Source: Gammaproteobacteria bacterium HGW-Gammaproteobacteria-13 (GTDB taxonomy: Bacteria > Pseudomonadota > Gammaproteobacteria > Pseudomonadales > Pseudomonadaceae). From it: a stretch of DNA of 64,000 bases. Shown piece after piece: positions 1 to 8,641 of this stretch. Numbering within the stretch: the stretch's first letter is position 1; each line of letters begins with the position of its first letter. The notes below the pieces were generated by a model that saw only the letters and a program-made list of their open reading frames with translations, was not told the origin of the DNA and made no database searches. The stretch spans positions 1 through 64,000 of the forward strand of contig PGZH01000010.1 in assembly GCA_002840155.1 (NCBI GenBank), in the 5' to 3' direction. Both the position numbers and the translations under genes were made by a program.

Positions 1-45
1 GGCCAGCGAGTAATCACGCTGTGTTCGCTTTACACCTTGCTCCAT
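1..45 (-). CDS. IS3-family transposase OrfA, N-terminal fragment
   Basis: Only 15 codons are visible, reading MEQGVKRTQRDYSLA from an ATG at 43-45 on the minus strand. A GGAG ribosome-binding site sits six bases upstream. The KRTQRDYSLA string is what I recall from the N-terminus of helix-turn-helix OrfA proteins of IS3-type elements, which bind the element ends and are frameshift-fused to the DDE catalytic OrfB. The gene continues past the left edge. Identity rests on one short motif, so it could be a remnant rather than an active copy. Confidence 0.55.
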   Translation of the reverse strand, partial: MEQGVKRTQRDYSLA

Positions 46-108
46 CTGGATCTCCGGAAATTCGGGATGGGAGGTGTAAACCTTATTCAGGACGGGACAC
101 GGGCTACA
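1..108 (-). mobile_element. End of an IS3-type insertion sequence (truncated by window)
   Basis: The minus strand carries the first codons of a transposase-like protein just inside this edge. The sequence ahead of that start resembles an IS3-family terminus: read on the minus strand from about 108 it begins TGTAGCCCGTGTCCCG, and IS3 elements start with TG. I place the outer end near 108 for that reason only. The other end, the terminal repeats and the target duplication lie outside the window, so the boundary is a guess. Confidence 0.45.
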
Positions 109-154
109 AAAAGGCATGACCAGCACTCGGCAAACCGAACGCTGCACTTCAAAC

Positions 155-181
155 AAAAAGGCTCCCGAAGGAGCCTTTTTT
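155..181. terminator. Bidirectional intrinsic terminator after etfD
   Basis: A six-base-pair stem GGCTCC/GGAGCC with a CGAA tetraloop (160-175) has an A-run on the left and a T-run on the right. It can therefore stop transcription in both directions. It lies directly after the etfD stop codon. Confidence 0.85.
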
Positions 182-186
182 GCGTC

Positions 187-1851
187 TTACATATTGGGGT
201 AGTTAGGCCCGCCGGTGCCTTCAGGGGCCACCCAGTTGATGTTCTGGGCCGGGTCCTTGATGTCACAGGTTTTGCAGTGCACGCAGTTCTGCGCGTTGAT
301 CTGGAACTTCTGCTCGCCATCTTCCTTGGTGACGATTTCGTAAACGCCGGCCGGGCAGTAGCGCTGCGCCGGTTCGTCGTACATGGGCAGGTTCTTGCTC
401 AGCGGAATGCTCGGGTCGGTGAGCTTCAGGTGGCAGGGTTGTTCCTCTTCATGGTTGGTGTTGGAGAGGAATACCGAGCTGAGCTTGTCGAAGCTGAGTT
501 TGCCGTCGGGTTTCGGGTAGCTGATCTTCGGTGCGTCTGCTGCCGGCTTCAGGCAGGCGTAATCCGGCTTGGTGTCGTGCAGGGTAAAGGGCAGTTTGCC
601 GCCGAAGATGTTCTGATCCAGCCAGTTGAAGCCTGCACCCATCAATGGACCGAACTTGTGCATCGCTGGGGCGAAGTTACGGGTGCGGAATAGTTCGTCG
701 TACAGCCAGCTGGCTTTGAAGGCATCGACGTAACCGGTCAGTTGATCGCCGCCTTCTTTACCAGCAAACAGTGCATCAGCCACGGCTTCAGCAGCCAGCA
801 TGCCGGACTTCATGGCGGTGTGGCTGCCCTTGATCTTGGCCACGTTCATGGTGCCGAGGTCGCAACCGATCAGGGCGCCGCCGTTGAACACCATCTTCGG
901 CAGCGAGTTGATACCGCCTTTGGCCAGTGCGCGAGCACCGTAAGCCACGCGCTTGCCGCCTTCCAGATACTGGGCGATCACCGGATGGTGTTTGTAGCGC
1001 TGGAACTCATCGAACGGCGACAGGTGCGGGTTGCTGTACGACAGGTCGACGATTAGGCCGACTACTACCTGGTTGTTTTCCAGGTGATAGAGGAAGGAGC
1101 CGCCGGTGTTTTCTTTGGCGACAATATCCAGCGGCCAGCCGGCGGTGTGCACCACCAGGCCTTGCTCGTGCTTGGCTGGGTCGATGTCCCAGATTTCCTT
1201 GATGCCGATGCCGTAATGCTGGGCATCGGCTTCGGAGTCGAGGTTGAATTTCTTGATCAGCTGCTTGCCGATATGGCCACGGCAGCCTTCGGCGAACAGA
1301 GTGTATTTTGCACGCAGTTCCATGCCTGGGGTGTAGTAGCCCTCTTTCGGGTGGCCTTCGCGGTCAACACCCAGATCACCAGTGAGAATGCCGTAGACCG
1401 CGCCTTCTTCGTTGATCAACGCTTCCTGAGCGGCGAAGCCTGGGTAGATTTCTACGCCGAGGTTTTCCGCTTGCTGCGCCAGCCAGCGGCACAGGTTGCC
1501 CAGGGAAATGATGTAGTTGCCATGGTTGTGCATGGTCTTGGGCACGAAGAAGTCCGGAACCTTGGTGGCCTTCTCGGCATTGCTGAGCACGTAGATGTCA
1601 TCGCGCTTGACCGGAGTGTTCAGCGGCGCGCCGAGCTCTTTCCAGTCAGGGAACAGTTCATTCAATGCGCGCGGCTCGAACACCGCGCCGGAAAGAATGT
1701 GCGCGCCGACTTCGGAGCCTTTTTCGACCACGCAGACGCTGATTTCTTTGCCGGCTTCGGCGGCTTTCTGCTTCAGTCGGCAGGCGGCGGACAAACCAGC
1801 AGGGCCGGCGCCGACGATGACGACGTCGAATTCCATAAATTCGCGTTCCAC
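187..1851 (-). CDS. etfD: Electron-transfer flavoprotein-ubiquinone oxidoreductase
   Basis: Inner-membrane-associated flavo-iron-sulfur enzyme that passes electrons from reduced ETF to ubiquinone, linking acyl-CoA dehydrogenases to respiration. An N-terminal FAD dinucleotide motif (VIVGAGPAGLSAA) is clear. The C-terminus has the 4Fe-4S cysteine cluster (RYCPAG, then CVHCKTC). The 554 residues match the family. I choose the GTG at 1849-1851 because an AGGAGA box lies six bases upstream; the TTG two codons earlier would sit directly against that box. The gene is divergent from etfBA, its electron donor, and shares a 320-base promoter region with it. Confidence 0.95.
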   Translation of the reverse strand: MEREFMEFDVVIVGAGPAGLSAACRLKQKAAEAGKEISVCVVEKGSEVGAHILSGAVFEPRALNELFPDWKELGAPLNTPVKRDDIYVLSNAEKATKVPDFFVPKTMHNHGNYIISLGNLCRWLAQQAENLGVEIYPGFAAQEALINEEGAVYGILTGDLGVDREGHPKEGYYTPGMELRAKYTLFAEGCRGHIGKQLIKKFNLDSEADAQHYGIGIKEIWDIDPAKHEQGLVVHTAGWPLDIVAKENTGGSFLYHLENNQVVVGLIVDLSYSNPHLSPFDEFQRYKHHPVIAQYLEGGKRVAYGARALAKGGINSLPKMVFNGGALIGCDLGTMNVAKIKGSHTAMKSGMLAAEAVADALFAGKEGGDQLTGYVDAFKASWLYDELFRTRNFAPAMHKFGPLMGAGFNWLDQNIFGGKLPFTLHDTKPDYACLKPAADAPKISYPKPDGKLSFDKLSSVFLSNTNHEEEQPCHLKLTDPSIPLSKNLPMYDEPAQRYCPAGVYEIVTKEDGEQKFQINAQNCVHCKTCDIKDPAQNINWVAPEGTGGPNYPNM

Positions 1852-2171
1852 AGGCAATCTCCTACTCAGGGCTCTCTAATTTTATTTGGCGATCGAGCTC
1901 GTTCCATGAGCGATGCTGGCGCATTATATCCAGACCCTTCGGATGGGCCAATACAAACGTTTGTTTGAATTTTCTGTAGGGCTGTTAGAATCTTACTACA
2001 TCGCTGACGATTGGCCGGTTCGTTGTATTGACCAGTCTAGGTCGTGCGGTCAAGATACGGGCGGTTTTGTGTCTGCCGTTATTGGTCGACTCCCGGTTCC
2101 GGCCGGTCTGCAGTTCCCGCCATGTTCGCTTCTGGCGACATTCTTATTCACCGGAGAGTAACGAGGAATCC
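1852..2171. promoter_or_regulatory. Divergent etfD / etfBA promoter region
   Basis: This 320-base gene-free stretch must hold both promoters. The clearest signal is the palindrome ACAAACGTTTGT at 1953-1964. A plausible etfB -10 element, TAGAAT, lies at 1986-1991, with poorly matching -35 candidates overlapping the palindrome's right side. A TGGATATAATGC stretch on the minus strand (about 1920-1932) contains a good -10 (TATAAT) for etfD. I see no small gene or terminator here. Confidence 0.55.
1953..1964. promoter_or_regulatory. PsrA-type operator
   Basis: A perfect 12-base palindrome with the core CAAACGTTTG. PsrA, the fatty-acid-responsive TetR-type regulator of pseudomonads, recognises CAAAC...GTTTG motifs, and the etf genes belong to the fatty-acid oxidation machinery it controls. 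The site overlaps the likely -35 region of etfB, which would suit repression. The match is by eye only. Confidence 0.6.
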
Positions 2172-2921
2172 ATGAAGGTTCTTGTAGCTGTCAAACGAGT
2201 GGTCGACTACAACGTCAAAGTTCGCGTCAAAGCGGACAACAGCGGCGTTGATCTTGCCAACGTCAAGATGTCGATGAACCCTTTCTGCGAAATCGCCGTG
2301 GAAGAAGCTGTACGCCTGAAAGAGAAAGGCGTGGCGAGCGAGATCGTTGTTGTAACCATCGGCCCGGCCACTGCTCAAGAGCAGCTGCGTACCGCGCTGG
2401 CGCTGGGTGCTGACCGTGCCATTCTGGTTGAGTCGGCCGACGAGCTGAACTCTCTGGCTGTGGCCAAACTGCTCAAAGCAGTGGTCGATAAAGAACAGCC
2501 GCAGCTGATCATCATGGGCAAGCAGGCCATCGACAGCGACAACAACCAGACTGGCCAGATGCTCGGCGCCCTGACCGGTTTCGGCCAAGGCACCTTCGCT
2601 TCCAAGGTTGAAGTGGCTGGCGACAAGGTCAACGTAACCCGCGAAATCGACGGCGGTCTGCAGACCGTTGCGTTGAACCTGCCGGCTATCGTGACCACCG
2701 ACCTGCGCCTCAACGAGCCGCGCTACGCGTCGCTGCCGAACATCATGAAGGCCAAGAAGAAGCCGCTGGAAACTGTTACCCCGGCTGATCTGGGCGTTTC
2801 CACCGCATCCACCGTGAAAACCCTGAAAGTCGAAGCGCCTGCTACCCGCAGCGCTGGCATCAAGGTCAAGTCCGTGGCTGAACTGGTCGAGAAATTGAAG
2901 AACGAGGCGAAGGTAATCTAA
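2172..2921 (+). CDS. etfB: Electron-transfer flavoprotein beta subunit
   Basis: The small, AMP-binding subunit of the soluble ETF heterodimer that collects electrons from acyl-CoA dehydrogenases (for example AtuD and FadE in this window). It is 249 residues, the normal length, starting [17 protein letters not shown]. The characteristic stretch [16 protein letters not shown] is present near residues 112-127. I prefer the ATG at 2172 over longer in-frame starts because GAGG lies about seven bases upstream and because it reproduces the family N-terminus. The stop codon directly abuts the start of etfA, so the two are translated together. Confidence 0.97.
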   Translation: MKVLVAVKRVVDYNVKVRVKADNSGVDLANVKMSMNPFCEIAVEEAVRLKEKGVASEIVVVTIGPATAQEQLRTALALGADRAILVESADELNSLAVAKLLKAVVDKEQPQLIIMGKQAIDSDNNQTGQMLGALTGFGQGTFASKVEVAGDKVNVTREIDGGLQTVALNLPAIVTTDLRLNEPRYASLPNIMKAKKKPLETVTPADLGVSTASTVKTLKVEAPATRSAGIKVKSVAELVEKLKNEAKVI

Positions 2922-3851
2922 ATGACTATCCTGGTTATCGCTGAACACACCAATGCCGCCCTGGCTCCTGCCACGCTGAACACTGTTGCAGCTGCTGCGA
3001 AGATCGGTGGCGACATCCACGTTCTGGTTGCAGGTTCCGCTTGCGGCGCTGCTGCCGAAGCTGCTGGCAAAATTGCTGGCGTGGCCAAGGTACTGGTTGC
3101 TGACAACGCCGCTTTCGCGCACCAGCTGCCAGAAAACGTCGCGCCGCTGGTTGCCGAACTGGGCAAGGGCTACAGCCACATCCTGGCTGCTGCTACCAGC
3201 AATGGTAAGAATATCCTGCCGCGCGTTGCCGCTGCGCTGGACGTTGATCAGATCTCGGAAATCATCGCTGTAGAAAGCGCTGACACCTTCAAGCGTCCGA
3301 TCTACGCCGGTAACGCCATCGCCACCGTGCAATCCTCCGCAGCCGTTAAAGTCATCACCGTGCGTAGCACTGGTTTTGATCCCGTTGCTGCTGAAGGTGG
3401 TTCTGCTGCCGTTGAAGCAGTGGGCGGCGCAGCTGACGCTGGCAAATCGGCTTTCGTCGGTGAAGAACTGGCCAAGTCCGATCGTCCTGAACTGACCGCT
3501 GCCAAGATCGTCGTTTCCGGCGGCCGTGGCATGCAGAACGGTGACAACTTCAAGCACCTGTATGCTCTGGCCGACAAGCTGGGCGCTGCTGTAGGTGCTT
3601 CGCGCGCGGCAGTCGACGCAGGCTTCGTACCCAACGATATGCAGGTCGGTCAGACCGGCAAGATCGTTGCGCCACAGCTGTACATCGCCGTCGGTATCTC
3701 CGGCGCGATCCAGCACCTGGCCGGCATGAAAGACTCCAAGGTGATCGTTGCGATCAACAAGGACGAAGAAGCGCCGATCTTCCAGGTAGCCGATTACGGT
3801 CTGGTAGCTGATCTGTTCGAAGCAGTACCTGAGCTGGAGAAACTGGTTTAA
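2922..3851 (+). CDS. etfA: Electron-transfer flavoprotein alpha subunit
   Basis: The FAD-binding subunit of ETF. The C-terminal half has the family signature: [10 protein letters not shown], then [11 protein letters not shown], then [20 protein letters not shown], which cradles the FAD. Length is 309 residues, as expected. The ATG follows the etfB stop with no spacer, so equal synthesis of the two subunits is likely. A strong terminator follows. The protein is exceptionally Ala/Val rich in its first domain, which is usual for pseudomonad EtfA. Confidence 0.97.
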   Translation: MTILVIAEHTNAALAPATLNTVAAAAKIGGDIHVLVAGSACGAAAEAAGKIAGVAKVLVADNAAFAHQLPENVAPLVAELGKGYSHILAAATSNGKNILPRVAAALDVDQISEIIAVESADTFKRPIYAGNAIATVQSSAAVKVITVRSTGFDPVAAEGGSAAVEAVGGAADAGKSAFVGEELAKSDRPELTAAKIVVSGGRGMQNGDNFKHLYALADKLGAAVGASRAAVDAGFVPNDMQVGQTGKIVAPQLYIAVGISGAIQHLAGMKDSKVIVAINKDEEAPIFQVADYGLVADLFEAVPELEKLV

Positions 3852-3870
3852 GCCGGTTTTCCTAGTGCAG

Positions 3871-3900
3871 AAAAAACCCGCTCACTGAGCGGGTTTTTTA
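3871..3900. terminator. Intrinsic terminator between etfA and plaF
   Basis: The stem CCCGCTC/GAGCGGG (3877-3893, loop ACT) is flanked by six As on the left and six Ts on the right. It can end both the etfBA transcript and the convergent lipase transcript. Confidence 0.92.
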
Positions 3901-3917
3901 TTGCCTACATTTTGGTG

Positions 3918-4847
3918 CTAATCCACCAATGTTTGGAGAAAGGCCCGGTAGTGCTGTGCGGTCAGTTCCGCCCGCTCAATCATTGGTGCATGACCGGTAT
4001 CCGCCAGGATAACCACGCTGGGCTTGCGCAGCAGGGGCTGCATGACCTCGACGCTGGATACGTGCAGCGCCCGATCTTCTGCGCCCCAGATGATCAGCGT
4101 GGGTGCCTGGATCTTCGGCAGCTCAGGCTCCAGCGGGATATAGCGTTCGATCAAATGGGCAAATACCTGGTCGTAGTGTGCGCTATTGGCGATGGCCTGC
4201 TCGGCGAAATAGCCCTTGAGCGATTCCGTCAGGTAAGGCGGCTGCACGAAGATAAAGTCGAGCAGGCGCTGAAAATCCTCGGGGCTCTTCACCACCAGCG
4301 GATTGGGTTCGCCGCGCTGCAGCCGTTGCATCAGCTCGCTAGGCTGCGGTGGCGTGATGCCGGCGTTGTCGAGTAGTGCCAGAGACAGCGTTCTGTGTGG
4401 ATAGCGCGCGGCATATAGCGCACTGATATGCCCGCCCATGGAGTTGCCGATCAGGTGCAGCTGCTCGATTGCCAGTGCATCAATCACGCTGGCCAGGCGC
4501 TCGGTCTGGGTGCCTACATCGTAACTGCCGGCCGGTTTGTCGCTGGCGCCGAAGCCTGGCAGGTCGAGGGTTATAACCCGGTAATCCTGGCTGAGATGCC
4601 GGGCGAAACGCAGCCAGTTGTCCTTGTTGGCGGCAAAGCCATGCACCATCAGGATGGTTTGTGCGCTGCTTGGGCCGCCCTCGTAGTAATGAATGCTAAG
4701 ATCGCCCACGCTGATCTGTTTGAGACTCAGCCCGGCGCGCTGTCGCTCTACCAACTGTATGCTCGTCAACAGAGCCGCGGGCGACAGGTAGAGCAGGGCA
4801 GCGCTGCTAGCGAGCAGTAGCATTAAGGCTGCGATCAGTTTTTTCAT
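3918..4847 (-). CDS. plaF: Membrane-anchored alpha/beta hydrolase, PlaF-type phospholipase A
   Basis: 309 residues with one N-terminal hydrophobic helix (about 5-28) followed by an alpha/beta-hydrolase fold. The nucleophile elbow GNSMGGH puts the catalytic serine at 136. Asp258 (GAED) and His286 (DTGHAP) complete the triad. These positions match those known for P. aeruginosa PlaF (PA2949; Ser137, Asp258, His286), an inner-membrane phospholipase A1/lysophospholipase that remodels membrane glycerophospholipids. Position next to etfA supports the orthology. In P. aeruginosa fabV lies between them; here there is no gene between. A generic lipase/esterase is the alternative. Confidence 0.85.
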   Translation of the reverse strand: MKKLIAALMLLLASSAALLYLSPAALLTSIQLVERQRAGLSLKQISVGDLSIHYYEGGPSSAQTILMVHGFAANKDNWLRFARHLSQDYRVITLDLPGFGASDKPAGSYDVGTQTERLASVIDALAIEQLHLIGNSMGGHISALYAARYPHRTLSLALLDNAGITPPQPSELMQRLQRGEPNPLVVKSPEDFQRLLDFIFVQPPYLTESLKGYFAEQAIANSAHYDQVFAHLIERYIPLEPELPKIQAPTLIIWGAEDRALHVSSVEVMQPLLRKPSVVILADTGHAPMIERAELTAQHYRAFLQTLVD

Positions 4848-4958
4848 GGTTAGTCTTTATCGCGAATTCGTATGGATGCGTATTAAGCTAGCATGATCCA
4901 GAAGTCTCCCGATGTGTGGCCGCAGACGCCCATCCAAGGTTAAGTCGAGAAGTCGCCA

Positions 4959-5786
4959 ATGCTTGAGCGTGGTTTTTATAGGTCGTTTCTCTTGCTGTTC
5001 GCAGCGCTGCTGATGCCGGCTTTAGCCGTTGCCGCAGGCAAATGCGAGCGCCTGGTGGCGACTGGTAATCCGGAGTACCCGCCATACCTCTGGCGTGACC
5101 CGCAGAATCCTCAACAACTGATCGGCGCCAATGCCGACCTGCTGCAGCACCTGGCCAAAGAGCTGGGCGTGGTGGTGGACATCATCTATACAGGGCCCTG
5201 GTCACGGGCACAGGATGAAGTCAGAACCGGCCGCGTCGACCTGATTGCCGGTGCCTTCCTGACCCTGCCGCGCCTGGAGGTGATGGATTACGTGCATCCG
5301 GCGTTTTTCTACACGCCAAGTGTGGTGTGGGTGCATCGTGGTGCCGAGTTCCCCTACGCCGGCTGGGATGACCTGCGCAATCGAACCGGTGACACCTTGG
5401 TCAACAACAGTTTTGGTCAGGCCTTTGATGACTACGCTAAGAGCAACCTGACTTTGGAAGGCGTTGCCAGTCTGACCCAGGCCTTCCAGAAACTCCTGCT
5501 GGGGCGTACCGACTATGTACTTTACGAGCGTTATCCGGGGCAGGCTTTGGCCGATAGCCTGGGCATGCAGGACGATCTGCTGGTGCTCGATCCACCGATC
5601 TCCAGCGAAGGTTTGTACCTGACGTTGTCGCATAACTCGGCCTGCAACGATGCGTGGCTGCGCGGCATGCTGGCGAAGAAAATGAACGAGGCAGTCGCCA
5701 GCGGTTTGCCGGACGTCTTGCTGCAGCGCAATCTGCAGCGCTGGAAAGATCAACAGCTCACACCCAGCGGTGATGCTGAACAGTAG
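4959..5786 (+). CDS. Periplasmic solute-binding protein, family 3 (SBP_bac_3)
   Basis: 275 residues with a signal peptide (residues 1-26, hydrophobic run LLLFAALLMPALAVA before AAG). The amino-acid-binding-protein fold follows: the start of the binding domain reads RLVATGNPEYPPYLW, and GRVDLIAGAFLTLPRLEVMDY is typical of family 3. No ABC permease or ATPase gene is nearby, so it is an orphan receptor and may sense rather than import. It is followed after nine bases by two lipoprotein genes on the same strand, so the three likely form an envelope operon. Ligand unknown. Confidence 0.8.
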   Translation: MLERGFYRSFLLLFAALLMPALAVAAGKCERLVATGNPEYPPYLWRDPQNPQQLIGANADLLQHLAKELGVVVDIIYTGPWSRAQDEVRTGRVDLIAGAFLTLPRLEVMDYVHPAFFYTPSVVWVHRGAEFPYAGWDDLRNRTGDTLVNNSFGQAFDDYAKSNLTLEGVASLTQAFQKLLLGRTDYVLYERYPGQALADSLGMQDDLLVLDPPISSEGLYLTLSHNSACNDAWLRGMLAKKMNEAVASGLPDVLLQRNLQRWKDQQLTPSGDAEQ

Positions 5787-5795
5787 GGAAATTCT

Positions 5796-6152
5796 GTGAT
5801 TTATCGACGTATCTGTGCGGCCTTGCTGCCGCTCATGCTCAGCGCCTGTGCATCCGACCCCGCGCCCAATGAGCAGCTGCGCTTGACCGAACAGGCGCTT
5901 AGCCAGGCCAAGGCGCTGGGTATTTCTGCCGAGCAATCGGCCTCGCTGCGCCTGGCTGAGGAAAAACTCGCTTTAGCGCAAACGGCCATGCAGGACGAGG
6001 ACTACAAGCAGGCGCGGGTGTATGCCGAGCAGGCCGAGCTGGATGCACGGCTGGCTGAAGCCGAGCACCTGACCGAGAAAAGCCAGCAGCAACTGGCCGA
6101 GCTGAGCAACGCCATCAATCGCTTGCGTAAACAGCTGGGAGGCTTGCAATGA
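5796..6152 (+). CDS. DUF4398-type lipoprotein
   Basis: 118 residues. The signal peptide ends in a lipobox (LMLSAC, lipidated Cys18). The rest is a charged, heptad-patterned alpha-helical domain rich in Ala, Glu, Gln and Leu (QALSQAKALG, EDYKQARVYAEQAELDARLAEAE) typical of DUF4398 proteins. The start is a GTG with AGGGA six bases upstream. Its stop overlaps the next start as ATGA, so it is translationally coupled to an OmpA-like lipoprotein. An outer-membrane/periplasmic structural role is likely; the function is not known. Confidence 0.8.
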   Translation: MIYRRICAALLPLMLSACASDPAPNEQLRLTEQALSQAKALGISAEQSASLRLAEEKLALAQTAMQDEDYKQARVYAEQAELDARLAEAEHLTEKSQQQLAELSNAINRLRKQLGGLQ

Positions 6153-6961
6153 AGCATGCTCAGCTCAGCCTGTTGGCGATGTTCGCGGCTGTATTGTTGA
6201 CCGGTTGCGCTTCATCGCACAGCTCCAGCGACCAGGCGCTGCAGGGTGCGCATGCCGCCTTCCAGCAGGTCAAGGAAGATGGCGATGTGTTGCGTAGCGC
6301 GCCCAAAGACCTGATTCGCGCAGGCGAATCGCTGGCCAAGGCTGATCGCCTGTCGAGCTACTGGGGCAGCGCCGCTGATGTCAGCCACTATGCCTATCTC
6401 AGCCAGCAGTACAGTGCGATTGCCGGGCAGAAGAGCGCGCTCAATCTGAACCAGGAGCGCGCGGTCAAACTTGAGCTGGAGCGCCAGCGCCTGCAGTTGG
6501 CCTTGCGTGAGGCCAAGTTGCTCAGTGTGCAGGATCAGAGCAACTGGCTCGAAGAGCAGATGGTCAGCCTGGCCACCATCCAGAGCGAGCGCGGCCTGGT
6601 GATGACCTTGGGCGATGTGCTGTTCGATGCCGGCCACAGCGACCTCAAGGCTTCAGCCAACCGCACGGTGCTGAAATTGGTGCAGTTCCTTCAGCTCAAC
6701 CCACGGCGCATCGTGCGGATCGAGGGCTATACCGACAGCCGTGGCGATGCCCAGGAAAACCTCGAACTGTCTCGCGCCCGTGCCCAGGCGGTTGCCGATG
6801 TACTGGTCGATTTGGGCATCGATGGCAAACGCATCGAAGTGCAGGGCCATGGCGAGAGCTTCCCGGTAACCGAAAATGCCTCGGCCAAAGGCCGGGCACA
6901 GAATCGTCGGGTAGAGATCGTATTCTCCGATGAGCAAGGTAACCTCGGCTCGTCGCGTTAA
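6149..6961 (+). CDS. OmpA-family peptidoglycan-binding lipoprotein with DUF4398 N-domain
   Basis: 270 residues. Lipobox LLTGC puts the lipidated cysteine at 20. Residues about 25-150 form a long helical segment resembling the partner gene's domain. Residues about 150-262 are an OmpA C-terminal domain with the peptidoglycan-contact signature (EGYTDSRGDAQENLELSRARAQAVADVL, and NRRVEIVF at the end). It probably tethers the outer membrane to the cell wall. It overlaps the preceding lipoprotein gene by four bases and is closed by a strong terminator. Confidence 0.88.
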   Translation: MKHAQLSLLAMFAAVLLTGCASSHSSSDQALQGAHAAFQQVKEDGDVLRSAPKDLIRAGESLAKADRLSSYWGSAADVSHYAYLSQQYSAIAGQKSALNLNQERAVKLELERQRLQLALREAKLLSVQDQSNWLEEQMVSLATIQSERGLVMTLGDVLFDAGHSDLKASANRTVLKLVQFLQLNPRRIVRIEGYTDSRGDAQENLELSRARAQAVADVLVDLGIDGKRIEVQGHGESFPVTENASAKGRAQNRRVEIVFSDEQGNLGSSR

Positions 6962-6974
6962 ATCTGGCGCCGTT

Positions 6975-7003
6975 AAAAAGCCCCGTTTTGCCGGGGCTTT
7001 TTA
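6975..7003. terminator. Intrinsic terminator after the OmpA-like gene
   Basis: Stem GCCCCG/CGGGGC (6980-6997, loop TTTTGC) preceded by five As and followed by TTTTTAT. Confidence 0.9.
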
Positions 7004-7079
7004 TTGCCTGTCATTCAGATCGGCGCAGCCTGCGGGCAGTCGCTAGGCATCGCCGAACAGTCCATACACCTGTTAATTG

Positions 7080-7173
7080 AACCGCTACAGTCCTGGCGGG
7101 TTGGCACTGTATCGCCCACAATTCAGTGAGCTGTACCGGTGCAATTGTAAAAGCCCGGTTTACTGTTACGGTT
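7080..7173. promoter_or_regulatory. Repeated CTGTA-CGGT motifs upstream of the MocR gene
   Basis: Four related motifs occur in under 100 bases. AACCGCTACAGT at 7080-7091 is inverted. The direct copies are CACTGTATCG at 7105-7114, GCTGTACCGGT at 7130-7140 and ACTGTTACGGTT at 7162-7173. MocR-type regulators usually bind repeated sites upstream of themselves, so this is a candidate autoregulatory region; the binding claim is inference. The last copy ends 21 bases before the start codon. Confidence 0.5.
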
Positions 7174-7194
7174 CAGTCAAGCAGGAACGCGGTC

Positions 7195-8634
7195 ATGACC
7201 AATCTGTTGCTTTATCAGCGTATTGCCCAGCAACTGGCGGAAGACATCCGCCGCGGCGTTTACCAGCCCGGTGAGCGTGTGCCTTCGGTGCGCAAGATGA
7301 GTGCGCAGCTTAGCGTCAGTCACGCGACTGTTCTGCAGGCCTACGCCAACCTGGAAGACCAAGGCCTGATTCGCGCGCGCCCGCAGTCTGGCTTCTACGT
7401 GCACCAGACCCCGGCGCTGACTGCGCCAACCCCGGATATCGCTCGCGTTGAGCGCCCTGGCCTGGTGACGCGCAGCAGCATTATCAATCAGGTGCTCACC
7501 GAGTCGCGCCGCGAGGGTGTGTTTCCTCTCGGCGCAGCAGTTCCGCATGTGGATTACCTGCCGGTGCGCGCGTTGCACCAGCAACTGGCCAAGGTCACCC
7601 GTTTTCACAGTGCGCGGGCCTTCAGCTATATGTTCAGCCCGGGTTTTGAGCCGCTGCGGCGCCAAGTGGCGATCCGCATGCGCGATGCCGGCGTGGTGGT
7701 CGACCCGACTGAAGTAGTGATCACCCACGGCTGCGTGGATGCCCTGCAAATGAGCCTGCGGGTGCTGACCAAACCGGGCGATCTGATCGCCGCCGAGTCG
7801 CCGACCTATTACGGCCTGCTGCAACTGGCGGATCTGCTTGGCCTTAAAGTCATCGAAATTCCCAGCGACCCGACCACTGGCATCAGCCTGGAAGCCCTGC
7901 AACTGGCGGCCAACCAATGGCCGATCAAAGCCCTGGTATTGACCGCGCGGTTGAGCAATCCGCTGGGCGGCACCATTCCCGAAGAGCGTCAGCGCCAGTT
8001 GCTGCGTCTGGCCGGTGATTACGATATTCAGATCATCGAAGACGATATCTACGGCGAACTGATGTTCGAGCAGGGCCCGACCAAGGCACTCAAATCCCAT
8101 GACCGTGAAGGGTGGGTGGTGTATTGCTCAAGTTTCTCCAAGACCCTGTCGCCAGGAGTGCGTATCGGCTGGATCGTCGCTGGCAAGTATCAGGATGAAA
8201 TTCAGCGTCTGCAGACCTTCAGCACCCACTCGGCGTGCAGCGTGACGCAGATGGCGGTAGCGGCGTATCTGGAGAACGGCGGTTACGACCGCCACCTGCG
8301 CTTTATCCGCCAGGAGTACCGCAAGAACCTCAGCGCCTTCCAGCTGGCGGTGCAGCAGTACTTCCCCGAGGGCACGCAGATGAGTCGGCCCAAGGGCGGC
8401 TTTATTCTTTGGGTCAGCCTGCCCGCGCGGGTCAATACCAAGGACCTGCACGTACGCGCGCTGCAGCAGGGCATCAGCATCGCGCCAGGGCTCATCTTCA
8501 GTAATACCGAGCAGTTCAACCACTGCATCCGCCTGAACTGCGGCATCCCGTGGAACCGCGAAGCTGAGCGTGCGCTGATGACCTTGGGCATGCTGGCCGG
8601 GCAGCTGTGCCAGGAAGGGATAAGTAATTTCTGA
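7195..8634 (+). CDS. MocR-family transcriptional regulator (GntR domain + aminotransferase-like domain)
   Basis: 479 residues. Residues 5-75 are a GntR winged helix (GVYQPGERVPSVRKMSAQLSVSH is the recognition region). Residues about 110-470 are a type I PLP aminotransferase fold with the PLP lysine in SSFSKTLSPG and the arginine-containing motif RIGW after it. Such proteins sense PLP or amino-group ligands and do not usually transaminate. I chose the ATG at 7195 because AGGAA lies eight bases upstream. Synteny resembles PA2897, next to sbrI. It is followed, on the same strand, by a VWA gene with its own candidate promoter. Confidence 0.9.
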   Translation: MTNLLLYQRIAQQLAEDIRRGVYQPGERVPSVRKMSAQLSVSHATVLQAYANLEDQGLIRARPQSGFYVHQTPALTAPTPDIARVERPGLVTRSSIINQVLTESRREGVFPLGAAVPHVDYLPVRALHQQLAKVTRFHSARAFSYMFSPGFEPLRRQVAIRMRDAGVVVDPTEVVITHGCVDALQMSLRVLTKPGDLIAAESPTYYGLLQLADLLGLKVIEIPSDPTTGISLEALQLAANQWPIKALVLTARLSNPLGGTIPEERQRQLLRLAGDYDIQIIEDDIYGELMFEQGPTKALKSHDREGWVVYCSSFSKTLSPGVRIGWIVAGKYQDEIQRLQTFSTHSACSVTQMAVAAYLENGGYDRHLRFIRQEYRKNLSAFQLAVQQYFPEGTQMSRPKGGFILWVSLPARVNTKDLHVRALQQGISIAPGLIFSNTEQFNHCIRLNCGIPWNREAERALMTLGMLAGQLCQEGISNF

Positions 8635-8641
8635 CGTGGCT

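Noticed and set aside
2148-3716. A 522-codon open frame antisense to etfBA
   Set aside because: Etf genes on the other strand are unmistakable. The antisense frame is open only because of codon bias in GC-rich DNA, and its protein resembles nothing.
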